A DNA stretch of 64,000 nt from Achatina immaculata (GCA_009760885.1 CM019713.1:23506427-23570426); one strand, 5' to 3'. Shown: positions 23,765 to 35,999, counted from the stretch's first letter. The notes: generated by a model from the letters alone, not told the origin. Numbers and translations are program-made.

Positions 23765-24080
23765 GGGACACGTGAGCTTACAATTGTAATCTCAGTATTT
23801 CAGTACAGGCACAGCTCTACTACGTGAACTTACAGTTGTAATCTCAGTATTTCAGTACAGGCACAGCTCTACTACGTGAGCTTACAATTGTAATCTCAGT
23901 ATTTCAGTACAGGCACAGCTCTACTACGTGAACGTACAGTTGTAATCTCAGTATTTCAGTACAGGCACAGCTCTACTACGTGAACTTACAGTTGTAATCT
24001 CAGTATTTCAGTGCAGGCACAGCTCTACTACGTGAACTTACAGTTGTAATCTCAGTATTTCAATACAGGTAGAACTCTAC
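23765..24080. repeat. 52-bp minisatellite, about 6 copies
   Basis: CTACGTGAACTTACAGTTGT, AATCTCAGTATTTCAGTACA and GGCACAGCTCTA repeat with a 52-bp period and few substitutions. Confidence 0.95.
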
Positions 24081-24189
24081 GACAAAAACATTTCTCTTCT
24101 GGCGGTAGACGAAGCAAGTTTACATTGGAATTATTATATTTTTTGTTCAAGTAAATTAGGTAGATGTGAGCAAATCAAGTGTCACTGAT

Positions 24190-24790
24190 GATAACGGAAG
24201 ATGTTACTGTAGGTAAAGGAAGATGTTAATGTAGGTAAAGGAAGATGTTAATGTAGGTAAAGGAAGATGTTAATGTAGGTAAAGGAAGATGATAATGTAG
24301 TTAAAGGAAAATGTTAATGTAAGAAAAGGAAGATGTTAATGTAGGTAAAGGAAGATGTTAATGTAGGTAAAGGAAAATGTTAATGTAAGTAAATGAAGAG
24401 GTTAATGTAGGTAAAGGGAGATGTTAATGTAAGTAAAGTAATATGTTAATGTAGGTAAAGGGAGATTCTAATGTAGGCAAAGGGAGATGTTAATGTAGGT
24501 AAAGGAAGATGTTAATTTAGATAAAGGAAGATGTTAATGTATGTAAAGGAAGATGCTAATGTATATAAAGGAGATACTAATGATGGCAAATGAAGCTGTT
24601 ATTGTTGGTAAGGGAAGATTATAGCGTTGTTAAAGGAAAGGAAGGCATTAACTGGGGAACGGAAGACATTATTTCAAGAAAAGGAAGATATTAATATGGA
24701 TAAAGGAAGATGTTAGTATTGGTAAATGAAGATTTTTGTATATGGAAGGGACAATATTAGTGTAGGTAAAGGAAGATGTTAGTTTTGTCA
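24190..24790. repeat. 22-bp minisatellite, decaying rightwards
   Basis: GGAAGATGTTAATGTAGGTA plus AA repeats every 22 bases. It is clean at 24190-24560 and progressively degenerate beyond. Related degenerate units reappear at 25925-26115, on the far side of the RTE-like insertion. Confidence 0.92.
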
Positions 24791-24892
24791 AAAGCAATTA
24801 GTCCTGGAATAGGAATATATTAGTACAAATATAGTAGAGTATTAGTACAGATAAAAGTAAGGTATCAATGCAGACAGTGGAAGATATCTTAT

Positions 24893-25924
24893 CTTATCTT
24901 ATCTTATATCTTATATCCTTCCCGTGCCGTTAGACGTCACATAGGGCTCGCAAAGTAGTTCGCCAATTTTTCCTGTCTTCGGCGAGTCTTTCAACCTCAT
25001 CAAAGGATTTTATGCCTGTTAACTTGGCCTCTCTTAATAATGTTCTCTTCAGAGTTTCACGCGGTCTGCCCCTTTTTCTTCGGCCTGTTGTGTTCCACTT
25101 GATAGCTTGTTTTGGGATTCTCTGCTCATTTCTACTCATCAAGTGGCCAACATATGTCCATCTCCTTTTCCTGATCACCCGTGAGACTGGTTGTTGTTCA
25201 GTCATCTGTCTTATCTCTGCATTGTTCTTGAATTCATTCCACTTGATGCCGAGTATTTTCCTTAGGCATTTGTTTTCAAAGGAGTCTAATTTCTTTTCTA
25301 TTTCTTTAGTTATTTTCCAGCTTTCGCATGCATAAATGAGGGTGGATATTACATTTGAATTGAATAGTCTTAACTTGGTTTTTGTGCTTATAACTTTTGA
25401 ATTCCATATGTTCTCAAGATTCTTGAAGATTGATGCTGCTTTTGCAATTCTGATCCTAACTTCCTTTCTAGTGTCACCATCCTGGTCTATGTAGCTGCCA
25501 AGGTATGCAAATTGATTGACTTCTTCAATATCTGTCCCTTCTATGTGTATTTTTCCATTTTGATTGATGGGAATTTTCATTATTTTTGTTTTGTCCTTGT
25601 TGATTTCAAGTCCTATTTTGCTAGCCAGTGAAGATAGGCTATCTGTTTTTTCTTGCATGGAATTCACATTATTACTGGTAAGAGTTATGTCATCAGCAAA
25701 ATCAAGATCTTCTAGTTGGGTCCCATGTACCCAGTCAATACCTGTGTTACCTGTGCAGCATTTTTTCATTATGAAGTCTATTGTAATCCCAAAAAGTAAA
25801 GGAGACAGTATACATCTTTGTTTCACGCCTGTTTCAATCTGGAACCATTCACTCATCCCTTCTTCTGTCTGGACTGCACAACCATATCCATTGTATAAGT
25901 CCTTAATGATGTTGACAATTTTAG
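24893..25924 (-). mobile_element. RTE-like LINE (family 1), reverse transcriptase C-terminal two thirds
   Basis: This is the longest open frame of any transposable element here (minus, 25856-24930, 308 codons), extending further upstream without a start. It holds the late palm and C-terminal regions of a reverse transcriptase: GVKQRCILSPLLFGITIDF (motif with LSPLLF), LDFADDITLTSNN (FADD catalytic aspartates), INKDKTKIMKI, FAYLGSYIDQDGDTRKEV, IYACESWKITKEIEKKL, KCLRKILGIKWNEF and RRWTYVGHLM. The glycine usually seen in KQG is arginine here. The endonuclease and N-terminal reverse transcriptase are missing (5' truncation). The 3' tail is (TTATC)n seen on the plus strand. AGATATC flanks both ends, a possible 7-bp target-site duplication. 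Confidence 0.92.
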
Positions 25925-26115
25925 ATATCAGTGCAGGTAAAATAAGATATTAAGGGAAGATATTTGCACACATGGGGGGAGATAGCAACTGAAGTAAAGA
26001 AAGATACTAGCTTATGTAAGAGAAGATATTAGCACACGTAAAGGGAGATAGCAACTGAGGTAAAGAAAGATACTAGCTTATGTAAGAGAAGATATTAGTA
26101 AAGGAAGATATTTGT
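25925..26115. repeat. Degenerate minisatellite, continuation of the array left of the RTE-like insertion
   Basis: GGGAGATAGCAACTGA, GTAAAGAAAGATACTAGC and TATGTAAGAGAAGATATTAG recur twice with GTAAA and GATATTA words like those of 24190-24890. Confidence 0.7.
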
Positions 26116-26199
26116 GTAAACTGTTAAAACTTAATGATGGTTGTGATCGAACACACTTCTACAAAGCCATTTTTCTTGTTTATGAAGAAAAGATCTACG

Positions 26200-26208
26200 T
26201 ACACACAT

Positions 26209-26269
<61 letters not shown>

Positions 26270-26290
26270 AGAGAGAAAGAGAGAGAGAGT
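26200..26290. repeat. (CA)n(TA)n(GA)n compound microsatellite
   Basis: CACACA at about 26200-26226, TATATA at 26227-26264, then AGAGAGA at 26270-26290. Confidence 0.95.
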
Positions 26291-28145
26291 CTATACAAAA
26301 TATGAGAAAGAGGCGACCTGATGCGGGTTGATTATGGAGCTCTCCTTTATAGAAGAACGAAAATGGAAATAATGGCGATCTAATTATAGAGATCTTCCTC
26401 AACTAAATAGAACATAAGTCAATACCTCCGGTGCAGCTATCAAAACTAGAACAATCCCATGATTCACTCTCAACCTGCCAGACATCATCTCCCCATCGTG
26501 CCTGGCAGGTTAAATGGATTCTCTCCCCTTCCCTCCCCACTCCCTCACCCCCCCCCCCCAACTCCTTTCCTTCTGTTATTTACCATGCACGCTAACGATT
26601 CCCTCCACCCCAGTTTTCTACGTATCGATCCTTTCCTTTCCCAATCATTAGCAATCACAGCCCTGGGCTATCTAAATGGATGAAATAGGGCTATTGTGGC
26701 AAAAGTACTTGTCCACAGCACTATCCCGTATGCATCTCCCCTATTTATGATAGCTTGAGCTATGATAACAGCGAGCATCGAAACACAAGACCGATTACAC
26801 ATATCGATTCCGCCATCGATCTATTAATTAAAAAAAAAATTCTGGACTGTCTCGGCCATGAGATTTCACCGCCATCAGAGAGGACAAATCATTTGTCCTG
26901 TCCCGATCATTTCTAACGTTCTTTGTGCAGCGCACATCTCTGGAAATGTTGGTATTTTCAGTTTTCGAGATCATACAACTGAATCTACAGCATAAAAGAT
27001 CGAGAAATGAGACAGATTCACATTCATCGGAGCTCTGTATCAAAATCTACGGATGTCAACTTGATTATGGTTGCACATGTAAAAATCGTTCCATTTCTTG
27101 CTTTTATCACGTGTAACATCTTTGTCCAGGTAACGAATGAGTAATATATAAGTTCTGATATAAAAAAATAGTAATGAAACAATCTTTCCTATCTTCTTTT
27201 AAGAATACGAACAGAGATATGTGGGTCATCTAGTTTTACACTGTCCTACACCACGTCCTGTTTACATGGCACATTTCCATGAATAATTATTAACGCACTG
27301 TTATTGCTCAGTGGGTTATTCTTCAGTTATGTTCATGTCAAGAGACTGCTACAATACAAGGGCTTCGAAAGGTCACGTACCAGTCTCTACCCACGTCTTA
27401 TCTCTTGCGTGAGTCTGTGTCGTGGAACAGATCAAGGAAGATGTGAGCACTGGTACTTTGTCCTGTGTCTCGAGAGCCAGATAATACTAATGTATTATGA
27501 ATATGCAAGGGTGAGTGAGTGAGTGAATGAGTGAGTGAGTGAGTGAGTGAAGATCTCCTTGTCATTGCAAACAGTGCAACCTATGCTGCTGACGCTCTGT
27601 TCAAGTAGACTGTGTTGTAAATCTCAGGTTTTAAGTCAGATGCCCTCTATGTCTTTGACTGCATGCGACAAATGTTGGATCTGTAATACTGGCCACACTA
27701 AAAGCAAGCAACGTCTACGATGATGAACGCTCCCTGCACAAAACTATAATATGGTATTTATTATTTGTTATTATTATTGGTTATCTTTTCTGGATCTTCT
27801 TATCTTATATATTCTTATTTCATCATTACTAACCTATTCCCCCACATTCTGTATGTCAGTACCGTGGGGGGGGGGGGGGGGGGGGAGTGAAAGATTCTAA
27901 TTAGTCATGTACGACCTCACATAGATAATTCATTCCTTTTATCGTTTATATCAGTCTTGTGTGCCCGGGAACTTTCGTGGCTCATAAAGGTCGATCGCAG
28001 ACGATGTTGTTATGTTCTGCTGAGAACAACGTCTCACTTCTCCCATTGCCAGCACTAACAATACAAGAAACTCAGTTATCAGTTTAATTCCTTCTAACAA
28101 CCACAACAAACTGTAAACGGAAAACAATTAACAATATAGCTTATT
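26291..28145. other. Non-coding sequence with small simple repeats
   Basis: Holds a 10-bp inverted repeat (AACCTGCCAG at 26472-26481 and its complement at 26502-26511), a C run near 26550, a (GAGT)n tract at 27507-27550 and a G run of about 21 at 27866-27886. No gene is recognised. Confidence 0.5.
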
Positions 28146-28149
28146 AGTA

Positions 28150-29285
28150 CAACACAAGATAGTGAATTAGTAACTTGTTGTAGTATAATATAGTAGTGGA
28201 CTAGTAACTTACTACAGTACAAAATAGTTAGTGAACTTGTAACTTACTACAACATAAGATAGTGGACTTGTAACTTACTACAACATAAGATAGTGGACTT
28301 GTAACTTACTACAACATAAGATAGTGGACTTGTAACTTACTACAACATAAGATAGTGGACTTGTAACTTACTACAACATAAGATAGTTAGTGGACTTGTA
28401 ACTTACTACAACATAAGATAGTTAGTGGATTTGTAACTTACTACAACATAAGATAATTAGTGGACTTGTAACTTACTACAACATAAGATAGTTAGTGGAC
28501 TTGTAACTTACTACAACATAAAATAGTTAGTGGACTTGTAACTTACTACAACATAAGATAGTTAGTGGACTTGTAACTTACTACAACATAAGTTAGTGGA
28601 CTTGTAACTTACTACAACATAAGATAGTGGACTTGTAACTTACTACAACATAAGATAGTTAGTGGACTTGTAACTTACTACAACATAAGATAGTTAGTGG
28701 ACTTGTAACTTACTACAACATAAGATAGTTAGTGGATTTGTAACTTACTACAACATAAGGTAGTTAGTGGACTTGTAACTTACTACAACATAAGATAGTT
28801 AGTGGACTTGTAACTTACTACAACATAAGATAGTGGATTTGTAACTTACTACAACATAAGATAGTTAGTGGACTTGTAACTTACTATAACACAAGATAGT
28901 TAGTGGACTAGTAACTTACTACAACATAAGATAGTTAGTGGACTAGTAACTTACTACCACACAAGATAGATATTGTACTAGTAACTTACTACAATACACG
29001 ATAGTTAGTGGACCAGTAACTTACTACAACACAAGATAGTTAGTGAACTAGTAACTTACTATAACATAAGATAGTGAACTAATAACTTACTACAACACAA
29101 AATAGTGGACTATTAACTTACTACAACACAAGATAGTGGATTAGTGACTTATTACAACAGAAGATAATGGACTAGTAACTTACTACAACACAAGATAGTT
29201 AGTGGACTAGTAACTTACTATGACACAAGAAAGTTAGTGGACTAATGACTTACTACAATACAAGATAGTTACTGGATTAGTGACA
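28150..29285. repeat. 31/35-bp minisatellite, about 33 copies, 1.1 kb
   Basis: GGACTTGTAACTTACTACAA and CATAAGATAG repeat. Units are either 31 bp or 35 bp depending on one or two GTTAG blocks, so unit length toggles by 4 bp. The right end is more diverged (GACTAGTAACTTACTA, ACACAAG). Confidence 0.96.
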
Positions 29286-29624
29286 CACCAACTAAACCAT
29301 GTAACTGAAACGTACTTTATGATCAACATTCAATATTTAACATTCAACATGTAACATAAGGCAAGGAAAGAGCATGAAGATAAACGAGTCTAATGCATCA
29401 AAACCTCATGTCACATCACAGACAGTAGTCATTGAAACGAAATTGTCCAGATATGCCCAGGACAACCACAACAGGCCAGCCACAAACATAACAGACTGCA
29501 TCCTTGTGTAACATCATTTCTTTATACCCCGAAACATCTTGAGGCCTTAACACAAAGTTCCATTCTAACATCACCATTAATCCGCTTCTTTATTTATAAC
29601 CAAATCTCAGATCATTACATTTCT

Positions 29625-30072
29625 CATATCAGACCATTACATTTCTCATATCAGACCATTACATTTCTCATATCAGACCATTACATTTCTCATATCAGAT
29701 CATTACATTTCTCATATCAGATCATTACATTTCTCATATCAGACCATTACATTTCTCATATCAGATCATTACATTTTTCATATCAGATCATTACATTTCT
29801 CATATCAGATTATTACATTTCTCATATCAGATCATTACATTTTTTCGTATCAGATCATTACATTTCTCATATCAGATCATTACATTTCTCATATCAGATT
29901 ATTACATTTCTCATATCAGATCATTACATTTTTTCGTATCAGATCATTACATTTCTCATATCAGATCATTACATTTCTCATATCAGATCATTACATTTCT
30001 CATATCAGATCATTACATTTCTCATATCAGATCATTACATTTCTCATATCAGATCATTACATTTCTCATACT
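29625..30072. repeat. 22-bp minisatellite, about 20 copies
   Basis: ATTTCTCATATCAGATCATT plus AC repeats every 22 bases. Two copies of a 23-24 bp variant carry TTTTTTCGTATC. Confidence 0.97.
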
Positions 30073-30301
30073 CATTTTCAAAATGACAACTTCCCCCGTG
30101 ATATGGTCACGACTGATTGACTTGACAAGCATACAAAAATATAACACTGAAAGTTCTAGCAATCTTCGACAGCCACATTTAACATTTAACAAATGTGCAA
30201 GAAGCATGTTCATTATTAGGACATTATTAATTATAATCAACACTGCATATTACTTGGTGCAACTAGAATTCAAACTGTTAATAAAATTCACAGCTAATAC
30301 T

Positions 30302-30736
30302 TAAAACTTACACCCTTCTCGTAGCGTTAAATGTCACTTAGGTCTTACATGGCAGTTCGCCAAGTTTCCCTGTTTTCGGCGAGCTTTTTAACCTCATCAA
30401 GGGATTTTATGCCTACTACTTTGGCCTCTCTTAACAATGTTCTCTTTAGAGTTTCACGTGGTGGACCTCTTTTTCTTCCACCTGTTGTGTTCCACTTGAT
30501 AGCTTGTTTGGGGATTCTATGACTGTTTCTTCTCATCACGTTACCGACGTAAGTCCATCTCTTTTTTTCTGATCATCAATGAGACAGGTTGTTGTTCGCT
30601 CATCTATCTTATCTCTACGTTATTATTGAATTCGTTCCACTTTATACCGAGTATTTCCCTTAGGCATTTGTTTTCACAAGAGTCTAACTTGTTGTTTATT
30701 TCTTTAGCTGTTTTCCAGCTTTCAAATAGTTAATTC
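30302..30736 (-). mobile_element. RTE-like LINE 3' fragment (family 1) with 15-bp target-site duplication
   Basis: The minus strand matches the C-terminus of the 24.9-kb copy: NTTGGRKRGPPRETLKRTLL, REAKVVGIKSLDEVKKLAE. TTCACAGCTAATACT (30287-30301) and TTCACAGTTAATACT (30737-30751) differ at one base and flank it exactly. It is more diverged than the copies at 0.6 and 24.9 kb, so older. Confidence 0.88.
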
Positions 30737-30844
30737 TTCACAGTTAATACTCAGACTCTTAACTCGAAATGTAACATTTATAATAAAAGGCTTACATAAA
30801 CTGAGGGGGCTCAGGTGGAAGCCATAGCTTAAAGAATCTTCCTC

Positions 30845-31845
30845 ACCACAGCACAGACAATAGCACAGACAACAGCACAGACCACAGCACAGAAAACAGC
30901 ACAGACAACAGCAAAGACAACAGCAAAGACAACAGCACAGACAACAGAACATACAGCACAGACAACAGCACAGACCACAGCACAGACAACAGCAGAGACA
31001 ACAGCAAAGACAACAGCACAGACAACAGCACATACAACAGCACAGACCACAGCACAGACAACAGCACAGACCACAGCACAGACAACAGCAGAGACAACAG
31101 CAAAGACAACAGCACAGACAACAGCACATACAACAGCACAGACCACAGCACAGACAACAGCAAAGACAACAGCACAGACAACAGCACAGACCACAGCACA
31201 GACAACAGCACAGACAACAGCACAGACAACAGCACAGACAACAGCACACACAACAGCACAGACAACAGCACGCACCACAGCACAGACAACAGCACAGACC
31301 ACAGCACAGACCACAGCACAGACCACAGCACAGACCACAGCACAGACAACAGCACAGACATAGCACAGACAACAGCACAGACAACGGCACAGACAACAGC
31401 ACAGACAACAGCACAGACAACAGCACAGACAACAGCACACACAACAGCACGCACCACAGCACAGACAACAGCACAGACCACAGCACAGACCACAGCACAG
31501 ACCACAGCACAGACCACAGCACAGACAACAGCACAGACATAGCACAGACAACAGCACAGACAACGGCACAGACAACAGCACAGACAACATCACAAACAAC
31601 AGCACAGACAACAGCACAGACAACGGCACAGACAACAGCACAGACAACATCACAGACACAGCACAGACAACAGCACAGACCACAGCACACACCACAGCAC
31701 AGACAACAGCACAGATCACAGCACAGACAACAACACAGACCACAGCACAGACCACAGCACAGACCATAGCAAAGACAACAGCACAGACCACAGCACAGAC
31801 AACAGCACAGACAACAGCACAGACCACAGCACAGACTACCAAAAT
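30845..31845. repeat. 12-bp minisatellite, about 1 kb, with higher-order repeats
   Basis: The unit AGCACAGACAAC and variants (ACC, CATACA, AAAGAC, GAGACA) run for about 80 copies. Blocks of variants recur in the same order, for instance around 30970-31050 and 31075-31155, and around 31355 and 31535, showing duplication of multi-unit segments. All minus frames are open for 220-390 codons (Cys/Val/Ala/Leu only). These are not proteins. Confidence 0.97.
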
Positions 31846-32094
31846 ACTTGAGGAAATCCACAAATCACACTCCACAAGGTCACAATGATGAGCTCCTTCT
31901 ACCACTGCCTTGGCCCAGAAAAATGAATCTATTGCTGTTAAAAAAAAAAATAGAAACGTAACACTACTGTAGTCGTAATGGACACCAAATTTCAAATTTG
32001 TATCAAAATTTTATTTTACGGAATTAATGTTTCAATCTTGGAATGAAGAAACTATAAGACTTTAACAATGAAATGATATTCATTAAATTTGGTT

Positions 32095-33475
32095 TGGACT
32101 TTTATTCTTTGCGACTGAGACCTCTGTTTCAGTAAGGTGTACGGCCTCCTCTGGCCTGTATCAGAGAACGACATCTCCTTGACATGGATCAAATTAGGCG
32201 TTGGATCTGTTGTTGTGGGATGGCTGCCCACTCATCTTGCAGTGCATGAGGCAACTGTCGGAGATTGGTTGGCGCCATGTCTCGCTGGCGGACTTGTTTA
32301 TTGAGTTTATCCCATAAGTGTTTTATTGGGTTCATGTCTGATGACATGGATGGCCACGGAATGATCTGCACGTTGTTGTCTGCGAGAAACTGGGTGATGA
32401 GTTGTGCCACATGAAGCCGAGCGTTATCTTGCTGAAAAAATCGACCCTGGTGCAGCCAGAAGTGGAAGGACGTGAGGACGAAAATTTCAACGACGTATGG
32501 TTGGGCATTCAGGCGTCATTCAGTTTGCACCAGGTCACTTCTTCCCATGAAGTTGATCGTCTCCCACACCACTACACCTCCACCACCATGTGGAGAAGCT
32601 TCATCCACGCAGATCTGGGTGTAGCGCTCATGGAGTCTGCGGTAAACTCTTCTCCTTCTATCGTGTCGCTGGAGAAGAGAGAATGATTCATCACTAAACC
32701 ATGCGAACGAAGAAGAAGAAGAAGAAGATCACTAAACCAAACCCTTCTTCAGTCATTCGTAACAGTCCATTGACGATGCTGGTTCGCCCACTGTAGTCGG
32801 TTCTGGTCATGCCGGTCCTTAAGAACAGGACCTCTATAGGGTCTTCTAGCCCAAAGACCAGTGTCGTGCAGCCGGTTCCTGACCGTTTGATCTGAAATTC
32901 GACGAGCTGCTGTCACTGACTGTGCTGCTGAGGACGCAGATGAAAATCGATTCCTGAGGTGACGTAGCCGTATGAAGCGGTCTTCGGCAGGAGTTGTGAC
33001 TATGTGTCTTCCACTGTGTGGCCGGTCTGCAACTTAGCCAGTTTCTTGAAATCGTCTCCAAAGGCGACTAATGGTGCTTCTAACCACATTAAATTGCCTG
33101 GCCACTACACTTTGTTACTGTCCAGTCTGTAAACTTCCAATGATGATGAGTCGCTGTTCTGTAGTGAGATGAGCCATACTTGAGCATTGAATTTTCAAAT
33201 GAAATGATTCGAGGAGCGTCAGTCTTTTATAGGCATTCAATAACAAGATCAGTAAGTTTTGTGTTCAGTAAGTTTCATAGGATTCTCCTGAACTTGTCAT
33301 GAGTTATTGTCAAAAATGCTGTTTTGACTAGTGTCGTTTTTCTGTGCTCATGAATCATCTGCTGAGTACAATTCAGGTCAGCACGTGAAGTTGATGTCCA
33401 AGTGAACATTTCAGACAATTTGGCCTTGTCTGATTAGCAAACTTCAGTTTAAATCGCAACATCGTACTTGTTGCG
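32095..33475 (-). mobile_element. Tc1/mariner-like transposon, nearly full length but broken
   Basis: Minus-strand translations in shifting frames give the whole order of a Tc1-like transposase: the helix-turn-helix region near 33170-33050; TTPAEDRFIRLRHLRNRF near 32980; RISNQTVRNRLHDTGLWA near 32870; a central catalytic region; and the C-terminal AQLITQFLADNNVQIIPWPS, DMNPIKHLWDKL (the D and E/K region of the DDE triad; the usual E of NPIEH is K here). Frameshifts, substitutions and an AGA triplet expansion at 32708-32728 break the gene. The right end (33234-33475) matches 9770-10010. Terminal inverted repeats could not be confirmed by eye. Confidence 0.88.
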
Positions 33476-33717
33476 TTTCTTTCTTCGAACAGTATACAGT
33501 CCAAAACTACAACTCAAAACTTTACCTGGAAAATCTGTTTCGTTCCGTTCTGTGTTTGCGCAGACAAGTTCACATCTTGTTTCCTTGCCCTTGCACTTTC
33601 TGACTTCAAGTTTGGTCCTCATTTCCTCCTTAAACGATGCTACGCCCTTGCGCAGTCTCCCATGACTTCAAGTTGAAATCTTTCAGCCGAGTAGCAACTA
33701 CGCTTTCTCACAACACA

Positions 33718-33848
33718 CACATTCAGCACAGAGATTCAGCAGATTCAGCACAAAGATTCAGCACAGAGATTCAGCACAGAGATTCAGCACGGAGATTCAG
33801 CACGGAGATTCAGCACAGAGATTCAGCACGGAGATTCAGCACAGTGAT
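33718..33848. repeat. 13-bp minisatellite, about 9 copies
   Basis: GATTCAGCACAGA and GATTCAGCACGGA alternate in 13-bp steps. Confidence 0.92.
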
Positions 33849-33869
33849 GTAAGCTCAATATTGGAAAAA

Positions 33870-34090
33870 AAGTAGACAAAGCTGTTTTGACGTCAGAGGA
33901 AAAAAAATTACCTGGGACTCGAACCACAGACCGCCCATCTAGAAGAAACAGCGCAATATCCACTCGGCCACCTTACATTTCCAGTGCTGTTTCTCGTAAC
34001 TAGGCGGCTGCTCGCCTTGCCGAAGCTAGTTGTTCCAGTCCCAGGTAATTCTCTTGTCATTTTTACTTCTCTCACGTCCAAACTGCTTTG
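33870..34090. mobile_element. Foldback pair of tRNA-like SINE fragments
   Basis: On the minus strand at 33990-33895 there is a tRNA-Leu-like segment, with GGTGGCCGAGTGGATATTGC (A box) and GTGGTTCGAGTCCCAGGTAA (B box). On the plus strand at 33990-34085 a second copy ends in GTTCCAGTCCCAGGTAATTC and CTTCTCTCACGTCC. The outer ends are inverted copies of one another (TTACCTGGGACT against AGTCCCAGGTAA, GACGTCAGAG against CTCTCACGTCC), so the whole can fold back. The right half matches 17475-17592. Confidence 0.62.
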
Positions 34091-34194
34091 TCTGCTATAG
34101 TTCGAATGATCTCCACGTGATTCAGTCTTTATCCGGTTCTTCGCATACCTTGTGGCTGACAGAAAACCTCACTTCAAAGACTTTTCTTTATATC

Positions 34195-34302
34195 TCAGGT
34201 AAGTTCACCATGTGTCTCCCTTCTCGCCGTAAGTCCACCATGTGTCTCTCTTCTCGTCGTAAGTTTGTCATGTGTCTCTCTTCTCGCCGTAAGTTCGCCA
34301 TG
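34195..34302. repeat. 30-bp minisatellite, 3-4 copies
   Basis: CTTCTCGCCGTAAGTCCACC and ATGTGTCTCT repeat. Confidence 0.85.
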
Positions 34303-34846
34303 AACCTGCGTGGAAATACGCCTGCTGCACATTCTTCTTATTTGATTGCGGGTTCATTGTGTTTTTCCCCTCTAGGCTCTACCTTACCCGGTCATCTATA
34401 GTAAGTTTAGTTCTCTTAGGAGAGTAGAGATGTTGGTTGACAAAAATGATGGGGAAAGAGGCAAAAATGAGAAGGAACGCCAAAACCGGCAAGAGATGAG
34501 CGCGTAGAAATGCAAGACGAACAGTTAAACAAATCAATATTTCAGCGACATGGCTTTATCAAGAACGACGAAAATAACAAAATAACAAAATAACAAATAA
34601 GCATAAAAATTAGACTCTACGAATAGAGATATTCTTGATTTTGATGTCAAGTCTTAGGAAAGCTATTTTGTTGTATCTCTCTGTTGGATTATCTTACATA
34701 CATCTCATTATGCAAAGTTTTTCACAGGGTTATCTTCCCGCGAGACCTGGCAGCCGCCGCCAGAAATACCAAAAATACCGAACTAAAATACAAGTTTGGT
34801 CTGTTCAGATTTTTTCTGGCGCTTTGATTTTCCGTGGACAGTAATT

Positions 34847-35832
34847 TGTTCTACGTAATAGCTTTATACGAAGATTTGATATGCAGATCTTTATTTCGTT
34901 CTACATAATAGCTTTATACGAAGATGTGATATGCAGATCTTTATTTTGTTCTACATAATAGCTTTATACGAAGATGTGATATGCAAATCTTTATTTTGTT
35001 CTACATAATAGCTTTATACGAAGATGTGATATGCAGATCTTTATTTTGTTCTACATAATAGCTTTATACGAAGATGTGATATGCAAATCTTTATTTTGTT
35101 CTACATAATAGCTTTATACGAAGATGTGATATGCAGATCTTTATTTCGTTCTACATAATAGCTTTATACGAAGATGTGATATCCAAATCTTTATTTCGTT
35201 CTACATAATAGCTTTATACGAAGATGTGATATGCAGATCTTTATTTCGTTCTACATAATAGCTTTATACGAAGATGTGATATGCAGATCTTTATTTTGTT
35301 CTACATAATAGCTTTATACGAAGATGTGATATGCAGATCTTTATTTCGTTCTACATAATAGCTTTATACGAAGATGTGATATGCAGATCTTTATTTCGTT
35401 CTACATAATAGCTTTATACGAAGATGTGATATGCAGATCTTTATTTTGTTCTACATAATAGCTTTATACGAAGATGTGATATGCAGATCTTTATTTTGTT
35501 CTACATAATAGCTTTATACGAAGATGTGATATGCAGATCTTTATTTTGTTCTACATAATAGCTTTATACGAAGATGTGATATGCAGATCTTTATTTCGTT
35601 CTACATAATAGCTTTATACGAAGATGTGATATGCAGATCTTTATTTTGTTCTACATAATAGCTTTATACGAAGATGTGATATGCAGATCTTTATTTTGTT
35701 CTACATAATAGCTTTATACGAAGATGTGATATGCAGATCTTTATTTTGTTCTACATAATAGCTTTATACGAAGATGTGATATGCAGATCTTTATTTCGTT
35801 CTACATAATAGCTTTATATGAAAATGTGATAC
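34847..35832. repeat. 50-bp minisatellite, 20 copies, highly uniform
   Basis: GTTCTACATAATAGCTTTAT, ACGAAGATGTGATATGCAGA and TCTTTATTT(C/T) repeat every 50 bases. Inner copies vary almost only at one C/T site and one G/A site. The first and last copies are diverged, as expected for array edges. Confidence 0.98.
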
Positions 35833-35999
35833 CCAGGTTTCCCCAAACCTGCTCTTGCTGTTCTATACTAAACTCTTACTTGTGAGGGTATTTGTGAAGG
35901 GGGTTATTACAAATTGAATTGGGGAAAAATGTTAAGAGGTTTCCATCTTTTTTTTTAACGAATACTCTCTTTTCAGGTTACAAAAAATGCAAGAGAAAG

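Noticed and set aside
30722..31995. Long minus-strand open frames (up to 388 codons) rich in Cys, Val, Ala and Leu
   Set aside because: They exist only because a 12-bp unit repeats in frame. Composition follows the unit in every frame and there is no homology or flanking gene.
21298..34570. A weakly shared ATATTTCGCC...TCAAGGA-type motif at 21298 and 34531
   Set aside because: Too short and diverged to call a repeat family from two instances.
34847..35832. TATACGAAG in each 50-bp unit resembles part of a loxP arm
   Set aside because: Nine shared bases without the opposite arm or spacer are expected by chance in AT-rich repeats.
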